A stretch of DNA of 64,000 bases from JAOABC01 sp041287495 (GCA_041287495.1 JBEULE010000040.1:1-64000); one strand, 5' to 3'. Shown: positions 43,045 to 52,250, numbered from the stretch's first letter. The notes: a model not told the origin generated them from the sequence alone. Numbers and translations: made by a program.

Positions 43045-43563
43045 ATGGGGGAGATTTTTATAATTTATCATGGACTAGGAATGGCTGGAAAAACTACTAA
43101 TTTAGAGTTTTTAGCTTCAATTTTTGAAAGTATGAAGATAGATAGATTTCATCAATCAACTATTGAAGGTAGGACAGTTTATCTTGATACACTGCTTATG
43201 GCAATAAAGATAAAAGGAACAGATGAAAGGTTGAAAATCCGGATATTCTCTACACCGGGACAGGAAAGATTTTCTATAGTTAGACCTTGGATATTCTCAA
43301 ATGCAGATGGCTTCGTGTTTGTGGTAGATCCTACTCAACCCCTTGATCAAAATATTCAAGCTTTTAGAGAAATTCAGGAGTATCAAAAACCAAAAGTTAT
43401 TCAAATAAATAAAGTAGATTTGGTAGAGGATATATCTAAATTTAGATCTATTTTTTCTGGCTTAACTACAATTTTAGCTTCTGCAAATAAAGGTGTTGGT
43501 GTTAAAGATACATTTATAGCTATATTGAAGGAGGTTTTAGATGCTAGAGAATCTAGAAGATAA
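43045..43563 (+). CDS. MglA-like small GTPase
   Basis: 172 residues from ATG 43045, preceded by GGAG in the end of the Roadblock gene. A start at 43024 would add seven residues out of keeping with the family. The P-loop is G10-LGMA-GKTT, switch II reads STPGQERFS, where the usual DxxG is TPG as in MglA, and G4 is NKVD. MglA/MglB pairs set front-rear polarity in gliding and twitching cells and control pilus or other polar machinery. The gene overlaps the next by 23 bases, so a three-protein system is likely. Confidence 0.85.
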   Translation: MGEIFIIYHGLGMAGKTTNLEFLASIFESMKIDRFHQSTIEGRTVYLDTLLMAIKIKGTDERLKIRIFSTPGQERFSIVRPWIFSNADGFVFVVDPTQPLDQNIQAFREIQEYQKPKVIQINKVDLVEDISKFRSIFSGLTTILASANKGVGVKDTFIAILKEVLDARESRR

Positions 43564-44755
43564 GTTTATCGTTTATAAAGATTTAGATAGAGAAGTAGCC
43601 AATATTGACAACATTTTAAGAGTTATATATCAACATAAGTTTAACGGTGTCCTTCATTTTAAAAAGTTTGGAGATAACATATATGTTCCTATAGTTGATG
43701 GAAAAATTTATGGAAATATCGAAGAAGATTTTGTAACTTTTAGTTTATATAAGTTAAATAAAAATTTCGTTATCAACTATTTTCAATTGAATATCAAACC
43801 AAAAATACTGTTTAGAGAAAGTGATCCTGTATGGATTAATCTTGAATCTATGGGTATGAATATAAAGGAGTTATTTAAAAAAGTAGAGAGTATGACTATA
43901 ACAGGTTTTATAAAAATTATCAATAGAATAAAGAGAACAGAAAGTTTTATATTTTTAGACTATGGTAATGTTATTGGAGGACAGACAGAGAGTAATAGAG
44001 GAACTGCTGTTGTCCAAGAAATTATAAAAGAGATGAAGGATTATCCTTGCGATATAAATATATACTCTGTATCACCGGAAGAACTTGCTGTGTATATATC
44101 GAAATATAGATATATAGGAACTGCTTACAGTTTAGATAATTTAGAAAGTTTAATAAACGGTAATCAATTTGTTTACATTCAACTTGTGAAGCCGGATTCT
44201 GTTGAAGGTTATTTTGATTTATCTTCTATGCAACCTTTAAATAAAAATGTATTTTATGAAGTATTTAAAATTGAAAAATTTCCGGAAGGGTTAGTTAAAA
44301 TGGATATAGATAGTTTTATAACAGACTTTGACAAAATCAATGTTATAAAACCTCAAGATATGTCTATACTGTTTTTCTGCCCGGCTTGTTGGTCTCAGAT
44401 ATCATCAACAGACGAAATTTGTCCCAACTGTGGTTTTGACCTTAAAGATTTTCATAATATGGATTATGAGTATAAACTTCTTATGGCTCTTGAACATCCG
44501 GTAAAAGAATGGAGAAAAAATGTGGTGCATATTATAGGTGTTAAAAGATATGAGGAAGCTGTTCCATATCTTGACACAATGGCAGATAAAGAAAATGATC
44601 CATTTATTCTTATAGAAATAATAGATACACTTAAAAAAATAGGCACAATATCTGTCATTCCTATATTAGAGAAGTTATCACATCATAAGTATGCTATTGT
44701 TAGGAATAAGGCAAGACAAGTCTTACCTTTAATACTTCGTCAACATAATCTTTAA
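43541..44755 (+). CDS. unrecognised MglA-associated protein with zinc ribbon and HEAT repeats
   Basis: 404 residues. The first about 270 residues may contain two DUF4388-like alpha/beta units (GVLHFKKFGDNIYVPIVDGK and, later, GFIKIINRIKRTESFIFLD), but I cannot assign them firmly. A zinc ribbon follows with C280-x2-C283 and C294-x2-C297 (CPAC and CPNCG). The last about 90 residues look like two or three HEAT-type helical pairs (PYLDTMADKEND and IPILEKLSHHKYAIVRNKA). It starts inside the GTPase gene behind AAGGAGG. I infer an effector or target of the GTPase. Confidence 0.7.
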   Translation: MLENLEDKFIVYKDLDREVANIDNILRVIYQHKFNGVLHFKKFGDNIYVPIVDGKIYGNIEEDFVTFSLYKLNKNFVINYFQLNIKPKILFRESDPVWINLESMGMNIKELFKKVESMTITGFIKIINRIKRTESFIFLDYGNVIGGQTESNRGTAVVQEIIKEMKDYPCDINIYSVSPEELAVYISKYRYIGTAYSLDNLESLINGNQFVYIQLVKPDSVEGYFDLSSMQPLNKNVFYEVFKIEKFPEGLVKMDIDSFITDFDKINVIKPQDMSILFFCPACWSQISSTDEICPNCGFDLKDFHNMDYEYKLLMALEHPVKEWRKNVVHIIGVKRYEEAVPYLDTMADKENDPFILIEIIDTLKKIGTISVIPILEKLSHHKYAIVRNKARQVLPLILRQHNL

Positions 44756-44761
44756 ATAAAT

Positions 44762-44811
44762 TTAACTCAATATTCAATTTTCTTTAAAAAAACTTTCTTA
44801 CAATCTTCAGA
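44762..44811 (+). promoter_or_regulatory. Pho-box-like array before the ornithine-lipid genes
   Basis: Hexamers at exact 11-base intervals: TTAACT (44762), TTCAAT (44773), TTAAAA (44784), TTCTTA (44795) and TTCAGA (44806). Each starts with TT and most fit TT(A/C)AxA. The match is weaker than at 35566 but the period is perfect over five copies. The gene start follows at 44835. Confidence 0.4.
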
Positions 44812-44834
44812 GAAGTTTTATATGGAGGTTAAGT

Positions 44835-45662
44835 ATGTTGAGTCTGATAGGAAAAACTAAGAAATTAAGTAATTTACCATTAGATATCTACAGTTTTAGA
44901 TTAAAGAAATTTAAGCCAAATGTGTATATCAGAATTGAAAAATCTAACTACATTATAAAAACGGTAGAGGATTATAGAGGTTTGATAGATGTTTTAAAGC
45001 TTAGATACAGAGTGTTTAATCTTCAAAAGAGAAAGATTTTAAAAATAGATATAGATGAGTTTGATAAGATTGCAGATCATCTTATAGTGTATGATACTGC
45101 TAAAAATATTCCTGTGGGGACTTACAGAGTTTTGTGTTCTGAATTTACAGATAGATTTTACTCTGAATCTGAGTTTGATATAAGTCAGATAAAAAGTTTT
45201 GATGGTGTTAAGGTTGAGCTTGGAAGGGCTTCAATTTTGCCTGAATACAGAAATGGTTTGGTTATTATGTTGTTATGGAAGGCTATTTCCGAATATGTAT
45301 CAAAGGTTAATGGAAAGTTTCTCTTTGGATGTTCAAGTGTATTTACAACGGATCCTTTAGAGGTTGCTTTTATAACAGACTATCTGATTAGAAATTACGG
45401 CTCACAAACTGTAGAAGTTAAACCTTACAAGACTGTGAAAGGTATAGAAAAATCTCTATCTTTTCTCAGAGAGAACATGGTTAATACAGATTTTATCGAA
45501 AGTAAAATACCTTCTTTGCTCAAAGTTTATCTTAATGCAGGGGCTAAAATATGTGGTCTTCCATATTTAGATGAAGAGTTTGGCTGTGTTGATTTTTTCA
45601 CTTTTTTAGATATTTCTAAGTTAAATGAAAGTTTTAAGAGAAAGTATGGAAAGAGTATTTAG
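44835..45662 (+). CDS. OlsB-like N-acyltransferase (ornithine lipid synthesis)
   Basis: 275 residues of the GNAT-like family that includes ornithine N-acyltransferase OlsB. Typical segments are LKLRYRVFNLQ, DEFDKIADHLIVYD, VGTYRVL, VELGRASILPEYRNG and FGCSSVFTTDP. OlsB joins a 3-hydroxyacyl chain from ACP to the alpha amine of ornithine, making lyso-ornithine lipid. The next gene encodes a PlsC-type acyltransferase, the expected OlsA partner, and its frame overlaps this gene. The amino acid acceptor could also be another amino acid. A GGAGGTTA ribosome site precedes ATG. Confidence 0.75.
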   Translation: MLSLIGKTKKLSNLPLDIYSFRLKKFKPNVYIRIEKSNYIIKTVEDYRGLIDVLKLRYRVFNLQKRKILKIDIDEFDKIADHLIVYDTAKNIPVGTYRVLCSEFTDRFYSESEFDISQIKSFDGVKVELGRASILPEYRNGLVIMLLWKAISEYVSKVNGKFLFGCSSVFTTDPLEVAFITDYLIRNYGSQTVEVKPYKTVKGIEKSLSFLRENMVNTDFIESKIPSLLKVYLNAGAKICGLPYLDEEFGCVDFFTFLDISKLNESFKRKYGKSI

Positions 45663-46425
45663 GGGATTATACAACATATCTATAGTTTTATTTTGTATAT
45701 CGTTAATCTTAGTTTATGGTGTTTTTAGTGAGATCTTTATTAGGGATGAAAGTAATAGGCTGATAAAGAGGGCTAGATTTTTAAATAAGGTATCTAAATT
45801 TGGTTTAAAGTTAATAGGGATAAAGGTATATTTTAAAGGGAGAGTTAATTTATCGGGGGAGGAGGGGGTTTTTATAGTATCCAATCATCTAAGCTATATA
45901 GATATAGTTATTATATCTTCTATATTTGAGACGGCATTTGTATCTACAACAGAGGTTAAATCAGATAAGATATTTGGAAAATTAGCTTCATTTTCTGGCT
46001 CTGTATTTATAGATAGAAAAAATAGATTGAAAGTTAGAGAAGATATGGAGAAATTAGAAACTGTTCTAAATAATAAAATTAATTTATGTATATTCCTTGA
46101 AGGAACAACATCTAACGGTGATAGAGTTTTACCTTTTAAATCAAGTTATCTTGAAGTTGTATTTAAAACTCAAAAACCTGTTTTAGCTCTGTGTATAAAG
46201 TATAAGAGGTTTAATTCTATAGAGATTGGTGTTGAAAATAGGGATTACGTCTATTACTATGGGGATCATAAACTTTTAAATCACATTTTAAGATTTCTTT
46301 TAAACTTAAAAACTCTTGATGTTGAAGTTATAGATGTAGGTCTGTATATGCCTAAAGACTTTCCATCTCGAAAGGAGTTATCTGGTGTATTACAAACAGA
46401 TATATCTGAGGTGTACTGTAGTTGA
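45646..46425 (+). CDS. PlsC/OlsA-type 1-acyl acyltransferase
   Basis: From ATG 45646 it has 259 residues; a start at 45625 would add seven. One N-terminal membrane helix (NISIVLFCISLILVYGVF) precedes the acyltransferase motifs NHLSYID (catalytic His and Asp) and, further on, FLEGTTSNG, with VFIDRKNR between. PlsC uses lysophosphatidate; OlsA uses lyso-ornithine lipid. Position directly after the OlsB-like gene favours the second. It overlaps that gene and the following one, so the three are coupled. Confidence 0.8.
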   Translation: MERVFRGLYNISIVLFCISLILVYGVFSEIFIRDESNRLIKRARFLNKVSKFGLKLIGIKVYFKGRVNLSGEEGVFIVSNHLSYIDIVIISSIFETAFVSTTEVKSDKIFGKLASFSGSVFIDRKNRLKVREDMEKLETVLNNKINLCIFLEGTTSNGDRVLPFKSSYLEVVFKTQKPVLALCIKYKRFNSIEIGVENRDYVYYYGDHKLLNHILRFLLNLKTLDVEVIDVGLYMPKDFPSRKELSGVLQTDISEVYCS

Positions 46426-47123
46426 AATTTCTAAATGTATCTATACATGATGTAACTGCTTCTAACGAAGAGTATATAATGTCCATTATAGATATACTTG
46501 AAAATATTGGAATAGATAAAATCTCTTTTTTGGTAGTTCCATATTTTCATAGTAAAGAAAAGATATACGATATATCCGATGACCTTAAAGAGATTATTCT
46601 GAAAAATGAAGTGGTATTACACGGTTATACCCATAGCGGTGAAAGGTTTTCTTTTTTTTCTTATAAAAATCTGTTAACCAACAAAGAAGGTGAGTTTTTA
46701 AGTTACAAAGATACTGAAGATAGGATAGCTAAAGGTTTAGAGATTTTAAGAAGTTTTGGATTTAATCCTTGTGGATTTATACCACCAGCTTGGCTGATGA
46801 GAAAAGAAGATTTTAGTATCTTAAAGTCTTTAGGATTTAGATTTACAACAGATAGATTGAGGATATACGATATTCAGAATGAAAAAAGTTTTTTTTCTCC
46901 GGTTTTAACATTTTCTTCAAGAAGTTTTATGGAAGAGCCTTCTATCTATTACTTTAAATTTACTGGTATTTTTGTAAAAACTTTTCTTAATATAGTAAGA
47001 GTTGCCATACATCCTCCAGATGTTAAAAATAGACGTAAAATCCAAATTTTAAATGAATTTATCAAAAGCTTAGATAATTTTAAACTTGTGTATTTTGAAG
47101 AAATTTTAAATCTATCTACATAA
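46422..47123 (+). CDS. DUF2334-type polysaccharide-deacetylase-like protein
   Basis: 233 residues from a TTG that overlaps the preceding stop. It has the DUF2334 opening VSIHDVT in place of the classical FDDG motif, and VVLHGYTHSG in place of the HxxxH metal motif, then FIPPAWLM and a C-terminal VAIHPPD. These fit a carbohydrate-esterase-4-like barrel. Substrate unknown. Placed after two lipid acyltransferases, it may modify a lipid head group or a glycolipid rather than a wall polymer; this is inference. Confidence 0.7.
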   Translation: MKFLNVSIHDVTASNEEYIMSIIDILENIGIDKISFLVVPYFHSKEKIYDISDDLKEIILKNEVVLHGYTHSGERFSFFSYKNLLTNKEGEFLSYKDTEDRIAKGLEILRSFGFNPCGFIPPAWLMRKEDFSILKSLGFRFTTDRLRIYDIQNEKSFFSPVLTFSSRSFMEEPSIYYFKFTGIFVKTFLNIVRVAIHPPDVKNRRKIQILNEFIKSLDNFKLVYFEEILNLST

Positions 47124-47191
47124 TCTATTAATATTACCTTCTTAAAATAAAAGTAGTTAAAGAAAGTAGACTTTAAAATGAGGTGATAACT

Positions 47192-49543
47192 ATGATAAAG
47201 GTTGATTTACATCTACATTCAAAAGCTTCAAAAAATCCGGGGGGATATTTAAGTAAGAAAATGAGTCTATCAGAAAGTTATGTTGAGCCAATAGATATAT
47301 ACAAAACTCTAAAAGAGAGAGGTATGACCCTTGTTACTATAACAGACCATGACAGTATTGATGGATGCCTTGAAATAGCTCATCTTCCTGATACTTTCAT
47401 ATCAGAGGAGATTACTACTTATTTTCCGGAGGACAAGACAAAGGTTCATGTTATAGCAATAGATATTAATGAAAAGCACCATAAAGAACTTCAATATCTA
47501 AGACATAACATCTATGATTTAGTAGATTACATGCAAAAAAACGATATAACCTACATACTTGCCCATCCTCTCTATGATATGGATGGAAAGCTAAACAAAA
47601 CTCATGTAGAAAAATTTTTACTTATGTTTGATGTATGGGAAGTTATCAACGGAACAAGGTCTAAGTTGTCTTCAGAACTTACAAAGAGAATAGCTCAAAA
47701 ATACTCAAAAGATGATATAGAATGCTTGGCAAATAAGTATGGATTTTTAAAGAGAAAATCAGATGTTATATCTTTTACAGCCGGTTCAGATGACCACGGA
47801 GGGTTAGATATAGGCACAACTTACACCGTCTGTGAAGGTCAAACGGTTAACGATCTCAAAAAAGCTCTTAAAGAAGCTTCAACCATTCCGGAAGGAATAC
47901 ATGGAGATCCAAAAAGACTTTCTCATATGATAATGAATATAGTAAGATCTGGATTAAAGAACAAGGTATATTTGGGCTCTTTTGGGGATGTTGTAGATAA
48001 TCTATTTCATGATAGACAAAAAAATACATCTACATCTATAATAGACTCTATATTTGGTAGAAATCAAGTCCATCAGTTTATTCATAATGTAACTAACTTT
48101 AACGGCAATGGCTACAAAGATAAACATGACCGGATATTTTACTTCTTTAAAAATCTGTTTCCTTATTTTATCTCAAATAGTTTAAACGGCAAAAAGATAT
48201 CTTTAGATATGTTATCTTCTGTCATTCAAAAAGCTATAATATCTCTAATTCCGACATTAACATACATATCTGTTTATCATCAGAGGGCTCTGGAAAAGAA
48301 AAAGTCATTAGATCTTTATAACAGTATCTTTGAAATGCCATATTCAGAAAGAAATAAAGTGGCATACTTTACAGATACATTTTTTGAGATAAACGGAGTT
48401 TCTATAACTACACATAAGATTTTAGAACTATCTAAGAAATATAATCTTGATATTAAATTTGTTATCTCTTCTCAAATGGATATAAAATCGGAAAAGATTG
48501 TTAATTTTAAACCTACATTTACTTTTCCTCTTCCGGAATATCCAGATATAAAGGTAAATATACCTAACTTTTTAGAGGTATTAGATTATATTGAAAGAGA
48601 AGATTTTAACATCATATACTGTGCTACTCCAGGAATACTGGGAATTTATGGACTTGTGATAGCAAAGATATTAGGTAAAAAGTTCATCTCTACATACCAT
48701 ACTGATTTTCCTTCTTATGTATACAAACTTACCTCTGAAAAAACTTTTGCAGATATTACTAAAACATACATGAGACTGTTTTACTCTATGGCAGATAAGG
48801 TTCTTGTGCCATCTAATTATGTTAAAAATAATCTTGAAAGAATTGGAGTAAACAGTGATAAGATGGAGATATTTAGAAGGGGAGTTAATTTAGAGAAATT
48901 TAATCCTAAATATAGAGATAAAAGCTTCTGGAAAATATACGATCCAAATTACAATGATGAGTTTGTAATGCTGTATGTAGGTAGAGTTTCAAAAGAGAAG
49001 GATATTGATATATTTGTAGAAGTTTCTAAGATGTTTTTAGAAAATAAAAAAGTTAAGTTTTTCATCGTTGGAGATGGACCTTATAAAGAAACCATAAAAA
49101 ATATGGTTGGTGATAATGTTATATTTACAGGATTTTTAAGAGATGAGTCTCTCTCTAAGGCATACGCTTCTGCCGATGTGTTTCTCTTTCCTTCCACAAC
49201 AGAGACATTCGGAAATGTAATTTTAGAAGCTCTTGCAAGTGGTTTAATCTGTATGGTATCAGATAAAGGTGCTGCCAGAGAGTTTATAGTTGATGGAGTT
49301 AATGGATGTATCGTGGCTGATAATAATCTAAAAGAGTATTACATAAAGCTAAACACTTTACTAAACAACAGGTCTCTTCTTGAAAAGATGAGAAAAAATG
49401 CCTTAAAGTATGTGGAAAACTACAAAGAAGAAGAGTTATTAATAGAGATGGTTAATAAGATAGGAATAAATTTTGAAGCCCAACCGGAGGTTTTAACCTA
49501 TGAAAACCAGGAAGAATTACTATACTCCGCCGAAGGTGTTTAA
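47192..49543 (+). CDS. PHP phosphoesterase fused to a GT4 glycosyltransferase
   Basis: From ATG 47192 (GAGGTGAT 7 bases upstream) it has 783 residues. Residues 1-260 form a PHP domain with D5-L-H7-L-H9-S, TITDHDSIDG, an AHPLYD histidine and GSDDHGG, i.e. the metal ligands of a phosphoesterase. A helical linker follows. From about 390 there is a GT-B glycosyltransferase: FTDTFFEINGVSITTHKI, STYHTDFPSYVY, LYVGRVSKEKDI and the retaining GT4 signature FPSTTETFGNVILEALA. It is related to glucuronosyl- or mannosyl-transferases acting on lipids. The PHP part may hydrolyse a phosphate from the product or donor. Confidence 0.82.
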   Translation: MIKVDLHLHSKASKNPGGYLSKKMSLSESYVEPIDIYKTLKERGMTLVTITDHDSIDGCLEIAHLPDTFISEEITTYFPEDKTKVHVIAIDINEKHHKELQYLRHNIYDLVDYMQKNDITYILAHPLYDMDGKLNKTHVEKFLLMFDVWEVINGTRSKLSSELTKRIAQKYSKDDIECLANKYGFLKRKSDVISFTAGSDDHGGLDIGTTYTVCEGQTVNDLKKALKEASTIPEGIHGDPKRLSHMIMNIVRSGLKNKVYLGSFGDVVDNLFHDRQKNTSTSIIDSIFGRNQVHQFIHNVTNFNGNGYKDKHDRIFYFFKNLFPYFISNSLNGKKISLDMLSSVIQKAIISLIPTLTYISVYHQRALEKKKSLDLYNSIFEMPYSERNKVAYFTDTFFEINGVSITTHKILELSKKYNLDIKFVISSQMDIKSEKIVNFKPTFTFPLPEYPDIKVNIPNFLEVLDYIEREDFNIIYCATPGILGIYGLVIAKILGKKFISTYHTDFPSYVYKLTSEKTFADITKTYMRLFYSMADKVLVPSNYVKNNLERIGVNSDKMEIFRRGVNLEKFNPKYRDKSFWKIYDPNYNDEFVMLYVGRVSKEKDIDIFVEVSKMFLENKKVKFFIVGDGPYKETIKNMVGDNVIFTGFLRDESLSKAYASADVFLFPSTTETFGNVILEALASGLICMVSDKGAAREFIVDGVNGCIVADNNLKEYYIKLNTLLNNRSLLEKMRKNALKYVENYKEEELLIEMVNKIGINFEAQPEVLTYENQEELLYSAEGV

Positions 49544-49742
49544 TCTTCCTGTAGTCGAAAACCCAGAAAGTGATTGGTGGATAGCTAAGGATATACAGAA
49601 GGAGATATCTGTAAAATACGGAAGATATGTCAGTTTGTCTGTTATAGGTAAAGTGGCTAAGATGTTAGGTAAAAGTGTAAAAACATCCTACGGATTTAAT
49701 CTCTATCATAGAAGTATAGTTGATTACTTTGGGAATAACTAA
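49500..49742 (+). CDS. 80-residue unrecognised protein between two glycosyltransferase genes
   Basis: It starts inside the last 44 bases of the PHP-GT4 gene behind a good GGAGG site. The protein is basic with helices around WWIAKDIQKEISVKYGRYVS and IGKVAKMLGKSVKTSYG, suggesting a small winged-helix or other nucleic-acid-binding fold, but no family is recognised. It is 5 bases before the next glycosyltransferase gene, so it belongs to the same operon. Confidence 0.6.
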   Translation: MKTRKNYYTPPKVFNLPVVENPESDWWIAKDIQKEISVKYGRYVSLSVIGKVAKMLGKSVKTSYGFNLYHRSIVDYFGNN

Positions 49743-49747
49743 TACTG

Positions 49748-50878
49748 ATGAAAATAGCTGATATAACTCATTTTTATAACAAGAAAAGTGGGGGAGTGAG
49801 GAGGTATATAGACCTTAAAGTTAAGTTTCTTTCCCAATATTCAGATATCATCCATAATGTTATAATACCAGGAGATGAGGATAAAGTAGAAAAAGTTCTC
49901 TCTACGGAGTTTATATATCTAAAATCTCCGGAAGTTTTCTTTTGGAAACCTTACAGAGTTTTAATTAATAAAAATAAGATACTTCAAATATTGATACAAA
50001 GAAGATACGATTTAGTTGAAGTTGGTTCCCCGTATATATTACCAAAAATTTTGAATTCTTATAGATACGATTTAGGTTATAAAACAGTCGGATTTTTCCA
50101 TTCAAATTTAGAGTTTGCTATTAAAAATTTTTTCAATAATAAAATCAAGAGTGAAAAGCTGATACAGTTTTTAAGAAAATACAACTATAACACATATTCG
50201 GAATTTGATGCTGTTATATCTCCTTCCTATATGATGAAAAGATATTTAGAGGATATAGGAATAAAGAATGTTGAAGTGGTAAGGATTGGGATAGATACTT
50301 CTATATTCAGACCTATGGATAAAATTTCTGTTAGATATAAATATGGCTTAGATACAGATAAAATTATATTAATCTATGTAGGTAGGTTTTCTCGGGATAA
50401 AGGAGTACATATCTTAGTTGATATATTTAATACATTAGAGTATCTGTATCCTAATAAATACTTTTTGGTTTTGGTGGGAGGGGGTCCTTTTGAGAAAAAA
50501 CTTAAAAATTTAATAAAATCTAACAATTATAAAATTTTTCCTTTTATAGAAGATTTAAATGTTTTGGTGGAGTTATACAATACCGGAGATATCTTTATAA
50601 ACTGCTCAAAGTCTGATACATATGGTATATCTGTTTTAGAGGCTCAATCTTGTGGTTTACCTGTATTCGCCTTTTCTGGAACATCTTTTGAGGAAATCGT
50701 TTTTTATAGGGACTTTTTGGGAGAGAATAAATATGAGCTTATAAAGAAGATAACTATGTTTAAATCAGCTACTATAGACATAAATAAATTACACAATTTT
50801 GTATGTGAAAATTTCTCATTGGATGGGGGTTTTAAAAAACTTCTTAACATTTACAGAGAAATTGTTAAAAAAAATTAA
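49748..50878 (+). CDS. GT4-family glycosyltransferase
   Basis: 376 residues. The N-terminal donor-side opening DITHFYNKKSGGVRRYID, the hinge LIYVGRFSRDKGVHILVD and the C-terminal signature NCSKSDTYGISVLEAQSCG identify a retaining GT-B enzyme. Members of this group transfer sugars to diacylglycerol, phosphatidylinositol or other lipids. It is the second glycosyltransferase of the operon and lies directly before the Pho-type porin. Glycolipid synthesis under phosphate limitation is a reasonable inference. Confidence 0.8.
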   Translation: MKIADITHFYNKKSGGVRRYIDLKVKFLSQYSDIIHNVIIPGDEDKVEKVLSTEFIYLKSPEVFFWKPYRVLINKNKILQILIQRRYDLVEVGSPYILPKILNSYRYDLGYKTVGFFHSNLEFAIKNFFNNKIKSEKLIQFLRKYNYNTYSEFDAVISPSYMMKRYLEDIGIKNVEVVRIGIDTSIFRPMDKISVRYKYGLDTDKIILIYVGRFSRDKGVHILVDIFNTLEYLYPNKYFLVLVGGGPFEKKLKNLIKSNNYKIFPFIEDLNVLVELYNTGDIFINCSKSDTYGISVLEAQSCGLPVFAFSGTSFEEIVFYRDFLGENKYELIKKITMFKSATIDINKLHNFVCENFSLDGGFKKLLNIYREIVKKN

Positions 50879-50906
50879 TTAACTTTTAATTGTAAATAAA
50901 AATTAA
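50879..50906 (+). promoter_or_regulatory. weak Pho-box-like repeats before the porin gene
   Basis: TTAACT (50879), TTGTAA (50890) and AATTAA (50901) are spaced by 11 bases. Only the first fits TTAACA well, and the surroundings are so AT-rich that chance cannot be excluded. It lies 49 bases before the porin ATG. Confidence 0.25.
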
Positions 50907-50954
50907 ACATATAAGATATTCTCGACAAATTTAAATTTATAGGAGGTTTTTGTA

Positions 50955-52226
50955 ATGAGAGGTAAACTGGTGGCTTTAGCACTGCTTGGAGCAGTGGGTA
51001 TTTCAAGTGCAGAAGTTGTAGAGAACCCAATCTTAAAAAAGCTCGTTGAGAAAGGTATTCTCTCAGAACAAGAAGCTGCTGCTATTGATGAACAGCTTGC
51101 AAAAGAAGAAGCTGAAAAAGCTAAGTATCAGGCAGAGATTGACAAAACGGCAATGGAAGCAAAGGAAAAACTTGACAAGTTAAGCAAGAAGATTGGAGAC
51201 ATGCCTACATTAGCTGGAAAGTTTAAGAAGTTTGAGATTGGAGGAAAAGCTTACATAGGATATACATATACCGATACAAAAAAACGATATACAGATAATA
51301 ATGACAAGGGAGATTTTGAAGTAAGAAGATTCTACTTTGATACAAAAGCTTACCTTAATGATAAAGACTATATAAGGTTTACACCGGATATATCTGCTGG
51401 AACAGATTATAAATTAAAAGTAAAATACGGATATCTATACAAAGATATATCTTCTATAATACCTCATACCGGGTTTGAGTTGGGTGTAGCCCATACTCCA
51501 TGGATAGACTTTGAAGAACATACAGGCTGGTGGTATAGATCAATTGACAAAACATTTATAGAATCTGGTAATGGAATGGGTCTTTGGCCTTCTGCTGATT
51601 TAGGTATAAACTTTAAGACAAAAACACCTTACATAACTGCAGAATACGGTATATTTAACGGAGAAGGATACGATAAAATTAACACAAGTTCTAAAAACTC
51701 TTCTGGATTTCATAACTCTGTTGAGGGTAGGATCACTTACCATATATTTGGAAACGGAGATAAAAAGCTTAATCCTACAAAGGACCAGTATGCAAACATA
51801 TCACTTCACCTTGCATCTAACATAGGATACAATGACGCTTACTCAACTCATAAAAACCTAAATCTCTATCACATACATGCTGTTTACAACAATCCTTACT
51901 TCTTAGTAGCAGCTCAATATGGAAAAACTGACTACAACAGTAAATTTACCAATACTGGAAGTGGATATTCTATCAACGCAGAAGTTAGACCTGTCCAAGA
52001 TTGGTCTATATTTGGAAGATATGATTATTGGAAACCGAAAAATAAAATAGCAACAAAGCTTGATAGCAGAAAAGCTTACTATGTCGGTGTTGCCTACACG
52101 ATGAATAAGTATGTAAAATGGATAGCTAACTACGAAAAATTTGACTATAAAGATGGTGTTATAGGAGCAAAACAAGACGCAAATGATAAAATTCAGTATA
52201 AGTTAACAGCAGAACTTAGTTGGTAA
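50955..52226 (+). CDS. phosphate-selective porin (OprO/OprP-like)
   Basis: 423 residues with a signal peptide (MRGKLVALALLGAVGISSA), a short coiled-coil region rich in Glu/Lys (about 25-80), and then sixteen-strand porin-like alternating segments: KFEIGGKAYIGYTYTDT, VRRFYFDTKAYL, VKYGYLYKD, FELGVAHTPWIDFEEHTGWW and a terminal KLTAELSW ending in an aromatic, as in outer-membrane barrels. This fits OprP/OprO-type phosphate/polyphosphate porins. It lies directly before pstS with no other gene between. AGGAGGT precedes ATG. Confidence 0.75.
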   Translation: MRGKLVALALLGAVGISSAEVVENPILKKLVEKGILSEQEAAAIDEQLAKEEAEKAKYQAEIDKTAMEAKEKLDKLSKKIGDMPTLAGKFKKFEIGGKAYIGYTYTDTKKRYTDNNDKGDFEVRRFYFDTKAYLNDKDYIRFTPDISAGTDYKLKVKYGYLYKDISSIIPHTGFELGVAHTPWIDFEEHTGWWYRSIDKTFIESGNGMGLWPSADLGINFKTKTPYITAEYGIFNGEGYDKINTSSKNSSGFHNSVEGRITYHIFGNGDKKLNPTKDQYANISLHLASNIGYNDAYSTHKNLNLYHIHAVYNNPYFLVAAQYGKTDYNSKFTNTGSGYSINAEVRPVQDWSIFGRYDYWKPKNKIATKLDSRKAYYVGVAYTMNKYVKWIANYEKFDYKDGVIGAKQDANDKIQYKLTAELSW

Positions 52227-52250
52227 TAAATTAAATATGGGGAGGAGGGG

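Noticed and set aside
47128..47147. Pho-box-like repeats before the PHP-GT4 gene
   Set aside because: TTAATA and TTCTTA are 11 bases apart but the next position breaks the pattern; AT-rich chance is more likely.
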